A stretch of DNA of 64,000 nt from Comamonadaceae bacterium UBA4962 (GTDB lineage Bacteria > Pseudomonadota > Gammaproteobacteria > Burkholderiales > Burkholderiaceae_C): NCBI GenBank assembly GCA_002397315.1, contig DHAE01000025.1, positions 189,903-253,902 of the forward strand. The letters run 5' to 3'. Below the pieces are notes generated by a model. The model ran no database searches. It saw only the letters and a list, made by a program, of their open reading frames with translations, and was not told where the DNA came from. Shown here one piece after another: positions 16,922 through 23,916 of the stretch. Both the position numbers and the translations under genes were made by a program. Numbering within the stretch: position 1 is the stretch's first letter; the number at the start of each line of letters is the position of its first letter.

Positions 16922-17356
16922 TCAGCCGTCCCGCTCCTTGCGCTGGGCTTCGCCGGCCTCGTGGGCCCGCGCGATGGCCAGGATCACTTCACGCGCCAGC
17001 CGGCGCTGGGGCACGGGCAGCTTGAGGTAGATGTCGAAGAGCTCGCGGTCGTCGTAGCCCAGCCCCGCATGCCACTTGTGGAGCGGCTCGCCGGTGGCGC
17101 GCAGGGCAGCTCCCTCGCCCGCATCGACGAAATCCTCCATGGGCACGCGCAGCCACTGCGCCAGCGTGGTGAGCTTGCGCGGGCCCGGCATGGTCTCGCC
17201 GAGCAGCCAGCGCCGCACGCCGTGCAGCGTCATGGGCTTGCCCCAATGGCGCGTGTTGAACTCGCGCTCCAGTACCGAGGGTTTGGCCTCGTAGCCTGCC
17301 GTTTCCATTGCCTCCCGCAACTTCCGGGCGAATTTTTGTTTTGCGTCGTCCTGCAT
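16922..17356 (-). CDS. XRE-like helix-turn-helix regulator, paralogue A
   Basis: 144 residues. A helix-turn-helix region spans about 28-75 (HWGKPMTLHGVRRWLLGE, then PRKLTTLAQWLRVPMEDF), with a C-terminal part containing YDDRELFDIYLKLPVPQRR. It is a close paralogue of the next gene upstream (17461-17886). The two coding regions share most residues and the upstream sequence is also duplicated. No ribosome-binding site precedes the ATG; a TAGCGT box lies where a -10 would predict a start at the ATG itself. Targets are unknown. Confidence 0.75.
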   Translation of the reverse strand: MQDDAKQKFARKLREAMETAGYEAKPSVLEREFNTRHWGKPMTLHGVRRWLLGETMPGPRKLTTLAQWLRVPMEDFVDAGEGAALRATGEPLHKWHAGLGYDDRELFDIYLKLPVPQRRLAREVILAIARAHEAGEAQRKERDG

Positions 17357-17361
17357 GCCGG

Positions 17362-17432
17362 CACGCTAGGGACCGGCGCGATCTGCAGAGTGACTCGGGT
17401 GGGAGGTTACGTTGCCCGTGTGATCCCTGGTT
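17362..17432 (-). promoter_or_regulatory. Upstream element of paralogue A, shared with paralogue B
   Basis: On the plus strand: CACGCTAGGGA (17362-17372), GTGACTCGG (17390-17398) and GTGATCCCTGGTT (17420-17432). The same three blocks, with identical spacing, occur before paralogue B. This suggests a shared promoter with two operator half-sites (GTGAYTC) 30 bases apart, possibly autoregulatory. Confidence 0.45.
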
Positions 17433-17460
17433 CAGTGGACCGCCTGCACGGCGGTGCCGC

Positions 17461-17886
17461 TCAGTTTTTGCCCTGCCGTTCGGTGTCCGCGGCGTGGGCG
17501 CGGACGATGGCGAGGATCACTTCGCGGGCGATGCGCCGCTGGGGGACGGGAAGGCGCAGGTAGGCCTCGAAAAGCTTGCGGTCATCGTAGCCCATGCCGG
17601 TGTGCCAGAGGGCGGAAGGCTCGCCGGCACGCGGTTTTCCGGGGGGCGAGGGCTCTTCGATGAACTCCTGCAGAGGCACTTGCAGCCACTGCGACAGGGT
17701 GGCGAGCTTGCGGTGGTCGGGCAGGGTTTCGCCGCGCAGCCAGCGCCGCACGCCGTGCAGGCTCATGGGCTTGCCCCAGTGCCGGGTGTTGAATTCCCGC
17801 TCCAGAACGGAGGGGCGGGGCTCGTAGCCTGCCTTCTCCATAGCGTTTCGTAACTTCTGGGCAAAATTTTGCTTTGCATCCTGCAT
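17461..17886 (-). CDS. XRE-like helix-turn-helix regulator, paralogue B
   Basis: 141 residues, closely similar to paralogue A along its whole length (both contain SVLEREFNTRHWGKPM, LHGVRRWL and LPVPQRRXAREVILAI where X varies). The main differences are in the acidic/proline linker (EEPSPPGKPRAGEPS). The two genes are in tandem, 530 bases start to start. Paralogue B is divergent from the unknown gene at 18024, so it may regulate that gene. Function is inferred only from the HTH-like region. Confidence 0.75.
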   Translation of the reverse strand: MQDAKQNFAQKLRNAMEKAGYEPRPSVLEREFNTRHWGKPMSLHGVRRWLRGETLPDHRKLATLSQWLQVPLQEFIEEPSPPGKPRAGEPSALWHTGMGYDDRKLFEAYLRLPVPQRRIAREVILAIVRAHAADTERQGKN

Positions 17887-17891
17887 GCGGT

Positions 17892-17962
17892 CACGCTAGG
17901 GAACTGCCGAGTTTCCAGGGTGATTCGGCGATATAGTCACGGAATGGGCGTGATTCATGGTT
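17892..17962 (-). promoter_or_regulatory. Upstream element of paralogue B, shared with paralogue A
   Basis: On the plus strand: CACGCTAGGGA (17892-17902), GTGATTCGG (17920-17928) and GTGATTCATGGTT (17950-17962). The spacing between blocks equals that before paralogue A. The region is shared with the divergent gene at 18024. Confidence 0.45.
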
Positions 17963-18023
17963 ACGAAACGGCGGGAAGGCCGCGGCGGCCACGGCCTGCA
18001 TGCAGAGAAGGAGGGCGAGGTTG

Positions 18024-19250
18024 ATGGAGGACATCGAAGGCATGGCGCTGCGGGCGCCGGATCGCCGGGCTCCGGGCAGGACCGTGGCGGGATCGGTGGC
18101 AGAAACGATGGCGGGAGCGGCGGTAGAAACGATGGCGGGAGCGGCGGCGGGAACGGAGCCCGCCGAGCGTAGCGGAGGGCTTGCTCCGCGGCGCGGAATG
18201 CGCGCACCGCCGCGGGCGGAAGATCCCGTGGAGATGGCCGTGGCGCAGTTGCGGCTGGCATGGTGCCTGGCCGATCCGTTCGCCACGGCGGACCGCTGGA
18301 TCGCCGGCGCCGAGTGGCCTTTCCGCGCCGTGGCGCTGGCGCTGGAAGAGCGCCGGCGTGCGGTGGCTGGCCGGCTGGTGATGCTCGCCCGGGTGCGTCT
18401 GCAGGCCCAGGCCAAGGGGCTGGAGACGGTGCTGGCGCTCGCCCGGCGCCTGCCGCGGGGCCTCGCGCCCACGCGCGGCGCCGGACTGGGCGGCCTGCCG
18501 GAGCAAGGGGCACCCCGCCTGGAGGATCTCGTGGCGGTGGTGGGCCGTGCCGCGCAGCTGGACGGGTACGGCTGGCACGGCCTGCCGGCGGGCGCGATGG
18601 CGGCCTGGTCGCTGGGCCTCGGCGACGGTTCGCTGGCCGCGGCGGTGGGCCACCCGACCGCGGACTGGCTGATCGGCGGCGCGGTACCGCCCGAGGACGG
18701 ACGCAGCCCGTACCTGATGTTCGGCGGGGTGGTCGATGCGGCGGTGCTGCGGGCCCTGCGCGCCTGCAGGGAGGGGCGGATGAACGAGGTGCTGTCGGTC
18801 GCGCGCCTCCATTCCGCGTCGCTGCAGGACGCGCCCGAACAGGTGGAGTGCGCGGCCGCCGCGCTCGATGCCATCGATCTGCGCTTGCAGGAGATCGCAT
18901 GGCTGCTGGACCGGCTGCAGGCGCGGCTCGAACCGGTTGCGCTCCAGGCGCGGCGGGTGCTCGACATGCAGGAGGCGCGCATGGAATGCGCGGCCCGCGA
19001 GGCGCGCCCTGGCGGGCCGGCCACCGGCAGCGGCAGCGGCACGGCCGAGACCGCCGCGGAACTGTGCCTCGGCGAGCGCCGGGCGCTGGCGCTGCTGGCG
19101 GCGCTCGGCGGTGCCCTCTACCGCACGGCGACCGTGCCCGTGCTGGACGATGCCGGGCGGCTGACGCGCCAGGGCGGCGAGACCGTGGCGGCCGTGCGGC
19201 GGTGGCTCATGTCGCAGGACGGCAGCCCGGCGGCACCCGATGCGCCGTAG
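18024..19250 (+). CDS. Hypothetical protein with N-terminal repeats
   Basis: 408 residues; I do not recognise the family. The N-terminal 60 residues are low-complexity and carry repeats of the form ETMAGAA from a 24-bp DNA repeat. The remainder is Ala/Leu/Arg-rich and mostly helical, with segments such as ADRWIAGAEWPFRAVALALE, GWHGLPAGAMAAWSLGLGDG and GGVVDAAVLRALRACREGRM, and a likely coiled coil near residues 270-320. There is no signal peptide or membrane segment. The ATG at 18024 is chosen because AAGGAGG/GAGG lies upstream; the ATG at 18000 has none. It is divergent from the XRE pair, hinting at common control. Confidence 0.6.
   Translation: MEDIEGMALRAPDRRAPGRTVAGSVAETMAGAAVETMAGAAAGTEPAERSGGLAPRRGMRAPPRAEDPVEMAVAQLRLAWCLADPFATADRWIAGAEWPFRAVALALEERRRAVAGRLVMLARVRLQAQAKGLETVLALARRLPRGLAPTRGAGLGGLPEQGAPRLEDLVAVVGRAAQLDGYGWHGLPAGAMAAWSLGLGDGSLAAAVGHPTADWLIGGAVPPEDGRSPYLMFGGVVDAAVLRALRACREGRMNEVLSVARLHSASLQDAPEQVECAAAALDAIDLRLQEIAWLLDRLQARLEPVALQARRVLDMQEARMECAAREARPGGPATGSGSGTAETAAELCLGERRALALLAALGGALYRTATVPVLDDAGRLTRQGGETVAAVRRWLMSQDGSPAAPDAP
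18099..18146 (+). repeat. Two 24-bp tandem repeats inside the hypothetical gene
   Basis: GCAGAAACGATGGCGGGAGC and four more bases (18099-18122) is repeated with one change at 18123-18146, then decays into GCGGGAACGGA. The period is a multiple of three, so the frame is kept and the protein gains eight-residue repeats. Confidence 0.8.
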
Positions 19251-19301
19251 AGTGCGCCGGCGCGCCCGGGCCCCGGCGGCGGCGTGCGGTGCCGCGAGGC
19301 C

Positions 19302-20795
19302 TCAGAACCGGGGCAGGTCGGGGTGGGCGATGCGGCCGCCGCGCACGAGCATCCTGCCGTATTCGGCGCACCGCTGGAGCGTGGGGATCACCTTGCCCGG
19401 ATTGAGCAGCCCGGCCGGATCGAACGCGGCCTTGAGCGCGAACATCTGCGCGTTCTCCTCGGCGGTGAACTGCGTGCACATGGAGTTGAGCTTCTCCACG
19501 CCCACGCCGTGCTCGCCGGTCACGGTGCCGCCCATGGCGACGCTCGTCTCCAGGATGTCGGCGCCGAACAGTTCGCAGCGGTGCAGCTGGTCGGGATCGT
19601 TCGCATCGAAGAGGATCAGCGGATGCAGGTTGCCGTCGCCCGCGTGGAAGACGTTGGCGCAGCGCAGGCCGTATTTCTGCTCCATGGCCTGGATGGCGAG
19701 CAGGATGTCGGCCAGGCGCTTGCGCGGGATGGTCGAGTCCATGCACATGTAGTCGGGGCTCATGCGGCCCGAGGCGGGGAAGGCGTTCTTGCGGCCGCTC
19801 CAGAAGCGCAGACGCTCGGCCTCGTCCTGGCTCACGGTGATGGCGGTGGCGCCGGCCTCGCGCAGCACGGCGCTCATGCGGGCGATCTCTTCCTCGACCT
19901 CCTCGGGCGTGCCGTCGGATTCGCACAGCAGGATGGCTTCGGCCGCGAGGTCGTAGCCGGCATGCACGAAGTCCTCGACGGCGGCGGTCATGGGACGGTC
20001 CATCATCTCCAGCCCCGCCGGGATGATGCCGGCGGCGATCACCGCGGCGACCGCATCTCCCGCGCGGCGCACGTCGCCGAAGCTCGCCATGATGCAGCGC
20101 GCGACGCGGGGCTGCGGGATGAGCCGCACGGTGACTTCGAGGGCGATGGCGAGCATGCCCTCGCTGCCGATCACGGCCGCCAGCAGGTCGTAGCCCGGTG
20201 TGTCGAGCGCCTCGCTGCCGAAGGTGACGGGATCGCCCTCGGCCGTGAAGCCGCGCACGCGCAGCACGTTGTGCACGGTGAGGCCGTATTTCAGGCAGTG
20301 CACGCCGCCCGAGTTCTCAGCGACGTTGCCGCCGATGGTGCAGGCGATCTGGCTCGACGGGTCGGGCGCGTAGTAGAGGCCGTGGGGCGCCGCCGCTTCG
20401 CTGATCGCGAGGTTGCGCACGCCGCACTGCACGCGCGCGGTGCGCGCCACGGGATCGATCGCGAGGATGCGGTTGAACCGGGCCAGCGAGAGGGTGACGC
20501 CGCCCGCGTGCGGCATTGCGCCGCCCGACAGGCCCGTGCCGGCGCCGCGCGCCACCACGGGCACGCCGAGCGCATGGCAGGTGCGCAGCACGGCCTGCAC
20601 CTGGGCCTCGGTCTCCGGCAGCGCCACGGCCAGGGGCCGCTGGCGGTAGGCGGTGAGGCCGTCGCATTCGTACGGGGTGGTGTCTTCCGCATGCCAGAGC
20701 AGGGCATGGCCGGGCAGCACGGCCTGCAGCGCGGCGATGAGCCGGGCCTTGGGCGCGGCGTCCGGAACGGAGGCGGCGGGTGCGGGGGCGTTCAT
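19302..20795 (-). CDS. glcD: FAD-linked glycolate oxidase subunit GlcD
   Basis: 497 residues of the PCMH-type FAD-binding family. FAD contacts are seen in PVVARGAGTGLSGGAMPHAG and CTIGGNVAENSGG; the C-terminal oxidase domain has NVFHAGDGNLHPLILFD and GTVTGEHGVGVEKL. GlcD oxidises glycolate to glyoxylate with GlcE and GlcF; those partners are not in the window, so a D-lactate or other 2-hydroxyacid dehydrogenase role is possible. The start is the ATG at 20795; a GTG at 20804 is also possible. Confidence 0.9.
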   Translation of the reverse strand: MNAPAPAASVPDAAPKARLIAALQAVLPGHALLWHAEDTTPYECDGLTAYRQRPLAVALPETEAQVQAVLRTCHALGVPVVARGAGTGLSGGAMPHAGGVTLSLARFNRILAIDPVARTARVQCGVRNLAISEAAAPHGLYYAPDPSSQIACTIGGNVAENSGGVHCLKYGLTVHNVLRVRGFTAEGDPVTFGSEALDTPGYDLLAAVIGSEGMLAIALEVTVRLIPQPRVARCIMASFGDVRRAGDAVAAVIAAGIIPAGLEMMDRPMTAAVEDFVHAGYDLAAEAILLCESDGTPEEVEEEIARMSAVLREAGATAITVSQDEAERLRFWSGRKNAFPASGRMSPDYMCMDSTIPRKRLADILLAIQAMEQKYGLRCANVFHAGDGNLHPLILFDANDPDQLHRCELFGADILETSVAMGGTVTGEHGVGVEKLNSMCTQFTAEENAQMFALKAAFDPAGLLNPGKVIPTLQRCAEYGRMLVRGGRIAHPDLPRF

Positions 20796-20934
20796 CCTGC
20801 GCACTCTACGGCAAGCGCGCGGTGCCGTGGGGCCCGGAGGTGCCGGATCGCATGAACTTCCTTGCAGCGTGCCGTGAAAAAAAGGCGGGGAAGCGAGCGA
20901 GCGAATGGCCGGCCGGCAGGCCGCGCCCGGCGCT

Positions 20935-21339
20935 TCAGGCGCGCGCCGGCCCGAGCATGGACTGGACGCGTTCCAGCAGGGCGCCGATCTTGAAGGGCTT
21001 GTGCAGCGTGCCGATCACGCCCATCGACCGGCGCCAGGCGTCGCGGTCGGCGTCGGGCACGGAGGTGATGGCCAGCACGGGAATGCGCGAGGGGCTCGCG
21101 AAGGCGCCGTCGCGCAGCCGGCCCAGGAGGTCGGCCGCGGAGGCATGGTCGTCGCAGTCGAGCACGAGGCCGGCGAAGGGCCGCGCGCCCAGCACGGGCA
21201 GGGCGCGCTCCACGCTGGTGGTCTCGTGGAATTCGACCAGGGCCAGTTCGCGGGCGACCGCGACGATGGTGCGGCGCAGCACGAATTGCGGCTCCACCAG
21301 CAGGATGGGATGCACCGGCGCGGCGCGGGCCGGGCTCAT
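20935..21339 (-). CDS. Single-domain response-regulator receiver
   Basis: 134 residues with a receiver fold and no output domain. The phosphoacceptor is probably the Asp in GLVLDCDDH, with the Ser/Thr in LAITS and the Lys in TLHKPFK. The usual acidic pair after the first strand (DD or DE) is reduced to a single Glu (ILLVEPQFVL), so phosphorylation may be altered. The ATG overlaps the stop of the GAF gene by four bases, so the two are co-translated and probably work together. No kinase is adjacent. Confidence 0.8.
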   Translation of the reverse strand: MSPARAAPVHPILLVEPQFVLRRTIVAVARELALVEFHETTSVERALPVLGARPFAGLVLDCDDHASAADLLGRLRDGAFASPSRIPVLAITSVPDADRDAWRRSMGVIGTLHKPFKIGALLERVQSMLGPARA

Positions 21340-21836
21340 GGGGACGCGTCCTCGTTCTTGCCCGCGATGGCTTCGTCGACGAGTGTGCGCAGGGCCTTGA
21401 GGATGGCGAGTTCCGTGCCGCCGAGCGCGCGCGGCCGGGTGTCGAGCACGCAGAGGGTGCCGATGCGCTCGCCGCCGGGCGCGCTGAGCGGTGCGCCCGC
21501 GTAGAAGCGCACGTGCGTCTCGCCGGTCACGAGCGGGTTGCCGGCGAACCGCGCGTCGCGGCTGGCGTCCTCGACGATGAACACGTCGGGCTGCAGGATG
21601 GCGTGGGCGCAGAACGAGACGTCGCGGCCGGTTTCGGGCACCTGCAGGCCCAGGCGCGACTTGAACCACTGGCGGTGTTCGTCCACGAGGCTGACCAGCG
21701 CGATGGGCGCATCGAGCTGCTCGGCGGCGAACCGCACGACGCGGTCGAAGCGTTCCTCGGGCGAGGTGTCCAGCAGCATGAGGTCGCGCAGCGCGCGCAG
21801 GCGCTCGGGCTCATTGTCGGGCAGGGGGGCGGTCAT
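21336..21836 (-). CDS. GAF-domain protein
   Basis: 166 residues, essentially one GAF domain (ERFDRVVRFAAEQLDAPIAL, DVSFCAHAILQ, FYAGAPLSAPGGERIGTLCV). This subtype commonly appears fused to GGDEF or kinase domains; here it stands alone and is coupled by an ATGA overlap to a receiver protein. The ligand is unknown. The ATG at 21836 starts just before the conserved part. Confidence 0.82.
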   Translation of the reverse strand: MTAPLPDNEPERLRALRDLMLLDTSPEERFDRVVRFAAEQLDAPIALVSLVDEHRQWFKSRLGLQVPETGRDVSFCAHAILQPDVFIVEDASRDARFAGNPLVTGETHVRFYAGAPLSAPGGERIGTLCVLDTRPRALGGTELAILKALRTLVDEAIAGKNEDASP

Positions 21837-21930
21837 GGGGTGTCCGGTGGATGCCCCATTGTCGTTGCGGGGCCGCTGCCCTGCCAACCCCCACGTGCCC
21901 CGCGCGGGACGCGCCGGCCGTACCGCCGGC

Positions 21931-22839
21931 TCAGGCCATCGCGCGGCGCAGCCACTCCGCGAAGGCCGCGCATTCCCAGCGGTCCATGGTGCCGGTGCGC
22001 CAGCAGAGGTAGTGGGCATGGGGGCTGGGCGCATCGAGCGGGAAGAGCCGCACGAGGGTGCCGTTCTCCAGCCAGGGCGCGCCGAGCTTCAGGCGCACCA
22101 GCGCCACGCCCATGCCGGCCGAGGCGGCATCGCACATCAGGCCGATGTCGTTGAACTGCGAGCCCTCGGACGGTTCCGCCCAGCCGAGCCCGGCGGCGGC
22201 GAACCAGGTGCGCCAGGGCTCCAGCGGGCTGCGCAGCAGCGGCGTGCCCTCCAGGTCGTCGGGGCGCTCGAAGGGCCCGTGCTCGCGCAGGAAAACGGGC
22301 GATGCCAGGGGCGTGACCACGTCGCGCGCCAGTTCCACGTGCTCCATGTCGGCGTAATGGCCGGGGCCGAAGCGCACCACGAGGTCGGCGTCCTCGGCCA
22401 CCACGTCGAGCAGCGGGATGGAGACCTGCAGCGCCAGATCGATCTCCGGATAGGCCTCGGTGAACTGCCGCAGCCGCGGGATCAGGATGGCGCGGGCGAA
22501 GGTCGGCGTGACCGCGATCTTGAGCCGCCGCTTGCCCGGCGCCGCCGCCGCGCCCGGAAAGCGCTGCAGCGCGCCCAGGCCCTCGCGCACGTGGGCCAGG
22601 TAGGAACTGCCCTCGGTGGTGAGGGAAAAGTCCGCCCGCCCGAACAGCCGCGCGCCCAGGATCTGCTCGAGCTGGCGCACGCGGTGGCTCACCGCGCTGG
22701 GCGTCACGCACAGCTCGTCGGCCGTCTGCGTCACGCTGCGCAGCCGCGCCAGCGCCTCGAAAGTGAGCAGGCACTGGATCGGCGGAATGCGCTGGGCGGC
22801 GCTTCTGGAGGACGGCGAAGCGGGGTGGATGGAAGCCAT
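21931..22839 (-). CDS. LysR-family transcriptional regulator (GcvA-like)
   Basis: 302 residues. The winged HTH is at about residues 20-80 (LLTFEALARLRSVTQTADEL and VTPSAVSHRVRQLEQ) and the periplasmic-binding-like effector domain follows (LKIAVTPTFARAILIPRLRQF). The SAVSHRVRQLE pattern resembles the GcvA/AmpR group. No divergent target gene is adjacent; the upstream 170 bases are a repeat element. The ATG at 22839 is chosen because the longer frame runs into that repeat. Confidence 0.9.
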   Translation of the reverse strand: MASIHPASPSSRSAAQRIPPIQCLLTFEALARLRSVTQTADELCVTPSAVSHRVRQLEQILGARLFGRADFSLTTEGSSYLAHVREGLGALQRFPGAAAAPGKRRLKIAVTPTFARAILIPRLRQFTEAYPEIDLALQVSIPLLDVVAEDADLVVRFGPGHYADMEHVELARDVVTPLASPVFLREHGPFERPDDLEGTPLLRSPLEPWRTWFAAAGLGWAEPSEGSQFNDIGLMCDAASAGMGVALVRLKLGAPWLENGTLVRLFPLDAPSPHAHYLCWRTGTMDRWECAAFAEWLRRAMA

Positions 22840-22854
22840 CACATGGATTCCATC

Positions 22855-23010
22855 AAAAACGCTGGCAAGTGCCGCTGCGCACGCCACTGGCGCGGCCCAA
22901 ACCAGGGCCGCCGTGCAAGGGCCGCCCCGCTGCACTGGCGGCGTCCCCTTGCCCGCGGTGCGCAGCACCGCGAGAGCGGGGGGAAGGCGCGTAGCGCCTC
23001 AGGGGGGTGT
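22855..23010. repeat. Hairpin-rich intergenic repeat element
   Basis: High-GC sequence between LysR and purU with two clear hairpins: CGCGGTGC-gca-GCACCGCG (22954-22972) and AGGCGC-gta-GCGCCT (22985-22999). The right end, read as reverse complement, begins CCCCCCTGAGG, the same head as the element at 7989. I recall similar intergenic repeats from Comamonadaceae genomes; this was not checked by search. Confidence 0.55.
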
Positions 23011-23016
23011 TGCACA

Positions 23017-23865
23017 CTACTTGAAAATGACCGTCTTGTGGCCATTGAGCACCACGCGGTGCTCGGTGTGCCACTTCACGGCGCGCGCCAGCACCTGGCT
23101 TTCGGTATCGCGGCCGCGGGCCGTGAGGTCTTCCACGGTGTCGGTGTGGTCGGCGCGGGCCACGTCCTGCTCGATGATCGGGCCTTCGTCGAGATCGGCC
23201 GTCACGTAGTGGGCGGTGGCACCGATCAGCTTCACGCCGCGGTCGTGCGCCTGGTAGTAGGGCTTGGCGCCCTTGAAGCTCGGCAGGAAGCTGTGGTGGA
23301 TGTTGATGGCGCGGCCTTCGAGCTTGCGGCACAGGTCGTCCGACAGCACCTGCATGTAGCGCGCGAGCACCACGAGTTCGGCGCCTTCCTGCTGGATGAT
23401 CTCGTACTGGCGGGCTTCGGCCTGGGCCTTGTTGTCCTTGGTCACCGGGATGTGGTGAAAGGGCACGTTGTAGCTGGCCGCGAGCTGGTAGAAGTCGCGG
23501 TGGTTGCTGATGATGGCGCAGATGTGCACCGGCAGCAGGCCGGACTTCCAGCGGAACAGCAGGTCGTTCAGGCAGTGGCCTTCGCGGCTGACCATGATGG
23601 CGGTCTTCATCGGCTCGCTGGCGGCGTGCAGGCTCCAGTGCATGCGGTGCGGCTCGGCGAAGGCGGCGAGGCGCTCGCGCAGGCTGGCCTGGTCGAGGGT
23701 GCCGCAGGCGAAGCGCACGCGCATGAAGAACAGGCCGGTGGCGTGGTCGTTGTACTGGGCGGCCTCTTCGATGTTGCCGCCATGCTCCAGCAGGAATCCG
23801 GAGACCGCATGCACCAGCCCGAGCTTGTCGGGGCAGGAGAGGGTGAGAATATAGGCTTGGGTCAT
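23017..23865 (-). CDS. purU: Formyltetrahydrofolate deformylase
   Basis: 282 residues. An N-terminal ACT domain (about 1-80; ILTLSCPDKLGLVHAVSGFL) is followed by the formyl-transferase-like domain (about 88-282; IMVSREGHCLNDLLFRW, FHHIPVTKDNK, INIHHSFLPSFKGAKPY). The catalytic Asn-His-Asp set is present (INIHHSFLP, DEGPIIEQD). It hydrolyses 10-formyl-THF to formate and THF, balancing one-carbon pools. It starts 51 bases from the divergent PAS-GGDEF-EAL gene. Confidence 0.96.
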   Translation of the reverse strand: MTQAYILTLSCPDKLGLVHAVSGFLLEHGGNIEEAAQYNDHATGLFFMRVRFACGTLDQASLRERLAAFAEPHRMHWSLHAASEPMKTAIMVSREGHCLNDLLFRWKSGLLPVHICAIISNHRDFYQLAASYNVPFHHIPVTKDNKAQAEARQYEIIQQEGAELVVLARYMQVLSDDLCRKLEGRAINIHHSFLPSFKGAKPYYQAHDRGVKLIGATAHYVTADLDEGPIIEQDVARADHTDTVEDLTARGRDTESQVLARAVKWHTEHRVVLNGHKTVIFK

Positions 23866-23916
23866 AGCGGGGCGATTGTCGCAGCACGGCCCGCAGCAAC
23901 GCGGAGCAAGGAATTG

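Noticed and set aside
21538..23916. Upstream extension of the PAS-GGDEF-EAL frame to 21538
   Set aside because: It crosses GAF, LysR and purU genes on the other strand; the real start is the ATG at 23917 with AAGGA.
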